From: Bacteroidota bacterium | GTDB lineage: Bacteria; Bacteroidota; Bacteroidia; 2-12-FULL-35-15 | Assembly: GCA_016707685.1 (NCBI GenBank) | Contig: JADJHE010000027.1 | Span: 1 to 60,272 of the forward strand | Length of the DNA: 60,272 nucleotides | Direction of reading: 5' to 3' | In this document: piece after piece, positions 58,419-60,272 of the stretch | Layout of the letters: every line of letters begins with the position of its first letter | How positions within the stretch are numbered: position 1 is the stretch's first letter | Made by a program: the position numbers and the translations under genes | Notes under the pieces: model-generated | What the model saw: the letters and a program-made list of their open reading frames with translations, nothing else | What the model was told of the DNA's origin: nothing | The model's database searches: none

Positions 58419-58555
58419 CAATTGTATAATTAAACTGTGTGTGGATGTCATGCTGTCCCGATAGCTATCGGGATTGATCCAGCATCTGCGCATTGAAATT
58501 AATTCCATTAACCCTTCCCTCCTTTCTCGACTCCGCTCGAAATGACAACACACGG
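58419..58555. repeat. intergenic hairpin repeats, B plus A-like
   Basis: Module B (58419-58497) contains a perfect 18-bp palindrome TCCCGATAGCTATCGGGA at 58456-58473, framed by an outer ATGCTG/CAGCAT stem (58450-58455, 58480-58485). An A-like module (58509-58555) follows, with loop CTCGACTCCGCTCGA and ending GACAACACACGG. Confidence 0.75.
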
Positions 58556-58570
58556 TTCTTTCTTAAACAA

Positions 58571-58628
58571 TCCTTTGCGTTACACTGCGTATAACTTTGC
58601 GCTCTTTGCGGTTAAAAAATAAACAATC
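58571..58628. repeat. short intergenic repeat related to the 54172 copy
   Basis: GCGCTCTTTGCGGTTAAAAA and flanking bases resemble 54172-54207. It may be a further member of the intergenic family seen between exported-protein genes. Confidence 0.4.
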
Positions 58629-58706
58629 CACAACCTTTCACTAAGATATTAACCTCCATTTTGAATGTTTTTTTGTAATTTCATTGTATCAATTTGAAGA
58701 TTAAAA

Positions 58707-59896
58707 ATGAGAACCGTAATCGCCTTACTCCTATTTGCACTAGCCAGCAATCATTGCTTTTCACAAACAACCGACACTTCCGATTATCCCAATATTCGCA
58801 ATCAAATAAAGGATCAGGCTTTCTTTTTGAAAATGAATCCGAAGAACACAAATGCCCTTTTAAAACATTCCTACTATTCGCAAGCAATTGGCGATTATGA
58901 AACGTCCATTAAGGATCTGAATACATTGCTTGAACTAACACCATCCGATTACCGTGCGATGAATAGCAGAGCTGTTGCAAAAGGTGCGCAAAAAAAGATT
59001 ACCAAGGAGCAATTGAGGATTATGGAAATGCAATAGCACTTAAATCCGATTTTATTGATGCCTATTATGGAAGAGCCTTGGTGTATGCCGAAATGAATGA
59101 ATTAACGTTGGCATTGGATGATTTAAACAAAACATTAGAAATTAATCCCAACTTTAGTTTTGCAATCAATGGCTGTGGTGATATAAAAAACAAACAAGGA
59201 GATTTTAAAGGTGCCATTGAAGCGTATTCAAAAACATTAACAATTAACCCCAACGACAATGCTGCATTGTATGGAAGAGCAAAATCGTACTACGAACTAA
59301 AAGAGTTTAAATTGGCATTGGCTGATTATAACACCTTGCTGAATACCGATTTTGATCCAAAGATGGAAGCAAAATACAATTTAGGAAAAGGTTTTATTCT
59401 AAATGAATTGGGTAACTATCAAGAAGCAATTGACTGTTACAACAAAGTACTATCACTGGATCCTTCAAATGCAAAAGCCTACAACAACCGAGGCATGTCG
59501 AACTACTACCTCAAGAAATTCAAAGAAGCGTTAGTAGATATGAACAAAGCGGTGGAGCTCGATCCCGAATATCCACAAGCTTACAATAAACGTGGTGATA
59601 CAAAAATTGTATTAAAAGATTATGCTGGTGCTTTAGCTGATTTGAATAAATCCATCCTGCTTGACCCAACAAACTCATCGGCCTATAGTAACAGAGCAGT
59701 TGCAAAAATTCAATTAAAAGACTTTAATGGAGCCTTGAATGATTTAAATAAATCAATTGAATTGTCGCCCAATGAATACATCAATTATCAAAACAGAGCT
59801 GTTGTATACGAGCAATTAGGTTCAAAAGAAAAAGCGAAAGCAGATCGTACTACAGCTGCTGAAAAAGAAAAAAGCATAAAAGATGCAAAGAAATAA
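58707..59896 (+). CDS. exported tetratricopeptide-repeat protein (one frameshift)
   Basis: About 396 residues when corrected. A signal peptide (MRTVIALLLFALASNHCFSQ) precedes at least seven TPR units of the AxxxNRGxxYxxLxxYxxALxDLxKAIELDP kind. Examples are LDDLNKTLEINPNFSFAING, AIDCYNKVLSLDPSNAKAYN, ALVDMNKAVELDPEYPQAYN and ALADLNKSILLDPTNSSAYS. The frame breaks in an A-run at about 58989-58996, which should read KKDYQGAIEDYGNAIALK; the first half then ends at 59036. The domain is a protein-binding solenoid in the periplasm, with partners unknown. The C-terminal Lys/Glu-rich tail overlaps the next start by 14 nt. Confidence 0.82.
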
Positions 59897-60272
59897 AATC
59901 CTTTTATTAAGTTTTGCTTCAATAATACTTCTTTGTAGCTATGTTGGCGACTTAGGCTTTCCTCCGCTTCCAAAAATAAAATCCATTACCGAATGGCGAC
60001 AATGGGCTGATTCTAGTCAGCATGAAAACAAAGAACCATGGTTAAAATCGAAACGTGAGTATTATCCAAATGGAGAATTAAAACAAAGTTTATATGTAGA
60101 ATTGGATGGTGATACGACCGATTTGAGAAGGTATGAACTCAATAAAGATTCGGTGACAAAACAAGAAGTGTGGTATAATAAATACCTGCGCAAATGGATA
60201 AAGGGCGACTATTACCATTATAGAAAAGGAGCACTCGTTCCGAGTTATTCCATTGACGAGAATAAGTACAAG
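59883..60272 (+). CDS. putative lipoprotein, 3'-truncated by the window edge
   Basis: Begins MQRNKILLLSFASIILLCSY, a lipoprotein-like signal with Cys at residue 18. The visible 130 residues then contain repeating units with a YYPNGELKQSLYVEL pattern, as in MORN-like or toxin-antitoxin-independent YD-type repeats of exported Bacteroidota proteins. No catalytic motif is visible. It starts 14 nt inside the TPR gene, so co-expression is likely. The C-terminus is outside the window. Confidence 0.6.
   Translation, partial: MQRNKILLLSFASIILLCSYVGDLGFPPLPKIKSITEWRQWADSSQHENKEPWLKSKREYYPNGELKQSLYVELDGDTTDLRRYELNKDSVTKQEVWYNKYLRKWIKGDYYHYRKGALVPSYSIDENKYK

Overview
The window is a chromosomal segment of a Bacteroidota bacterium; the order cannot be fixed from this sequence. 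The evidence is strongly AT-rich DNA, several secreted proteins with type IX secretion (T9SS) C-terminal sorting domains, Bacteroidota-type promoters (TTG, an 18-21 nt spacer, then TAnnTTTG), bTHX, a TamL-type Omp85 lipoprotein, an OstA-like protein, and little Shine-Dalgarno signal. No phage, integrase, transposase, rRNA or CRISPR array was seen.

Layout. 0-4.4 kb: a large broken envelope protein, plsY and a decayed exported protein. 4.4-11.3 kb: clpC (-), divergent from gyrA and a TPR protein (+). 11.3-12.1 kb: a long gene-free T-rich stretch leading into a cold-shock gene. 12.3-18.7 kb: mpl and an oppA-oppB-oppC peptide importer (-). 18.9-19.5 kb: tRNA-Arg, tRNA-Pro and tRNA-Ser (-). 19.6-28.2 kb: an rRNA methyltransferase, tamL, class I aldolase, accD, rpsO and pnp. 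28.2-37.6 kb: yceI, msrB, comM, gmhA, an SLC13 transporter, fmt, HU and an M48 protease. 37.8-46 kb: agmatinase-family enzyme and trmH, bTHX, a Fur-STAS-purA-OstA run, a DUF4294 protein and accC. 46-60 kb: an accessory block of exported proteins (CAP-domain protein, a beta-propeller glycosidase-like protein, several T9SS cargos, a GH9 cellulase, a gliding-motility-type CTD protein, TPR and lipoproteins), separated by intergenic hairpin repeats.

Two things deserve attention. First, at least a dozen genes, including gyrA, clpC and fmt, are split by single-base frameshifts while both halves remain well conserved. This looks like indel error in the sequence rather than real gene loss, so most broken genes are annotated here as one gene. 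Second, an intergenic repeat family occurs only between 52.2 and 58.6 kb. It is built from two alternating hairpin modules, some carrying the same exchangeable perfect palindrome, and it occupies four gaps between the exported-protein genes.

Functional themes are central metabolism and information processing (gyrA, rpsO, pnp, hup, fmt, purA, accC/accD), envelope biogenesis (plsY, mpl, tamL, OstA-like, gmhA) and, at the right end, T9SS-dependent polysaccharide degradation.
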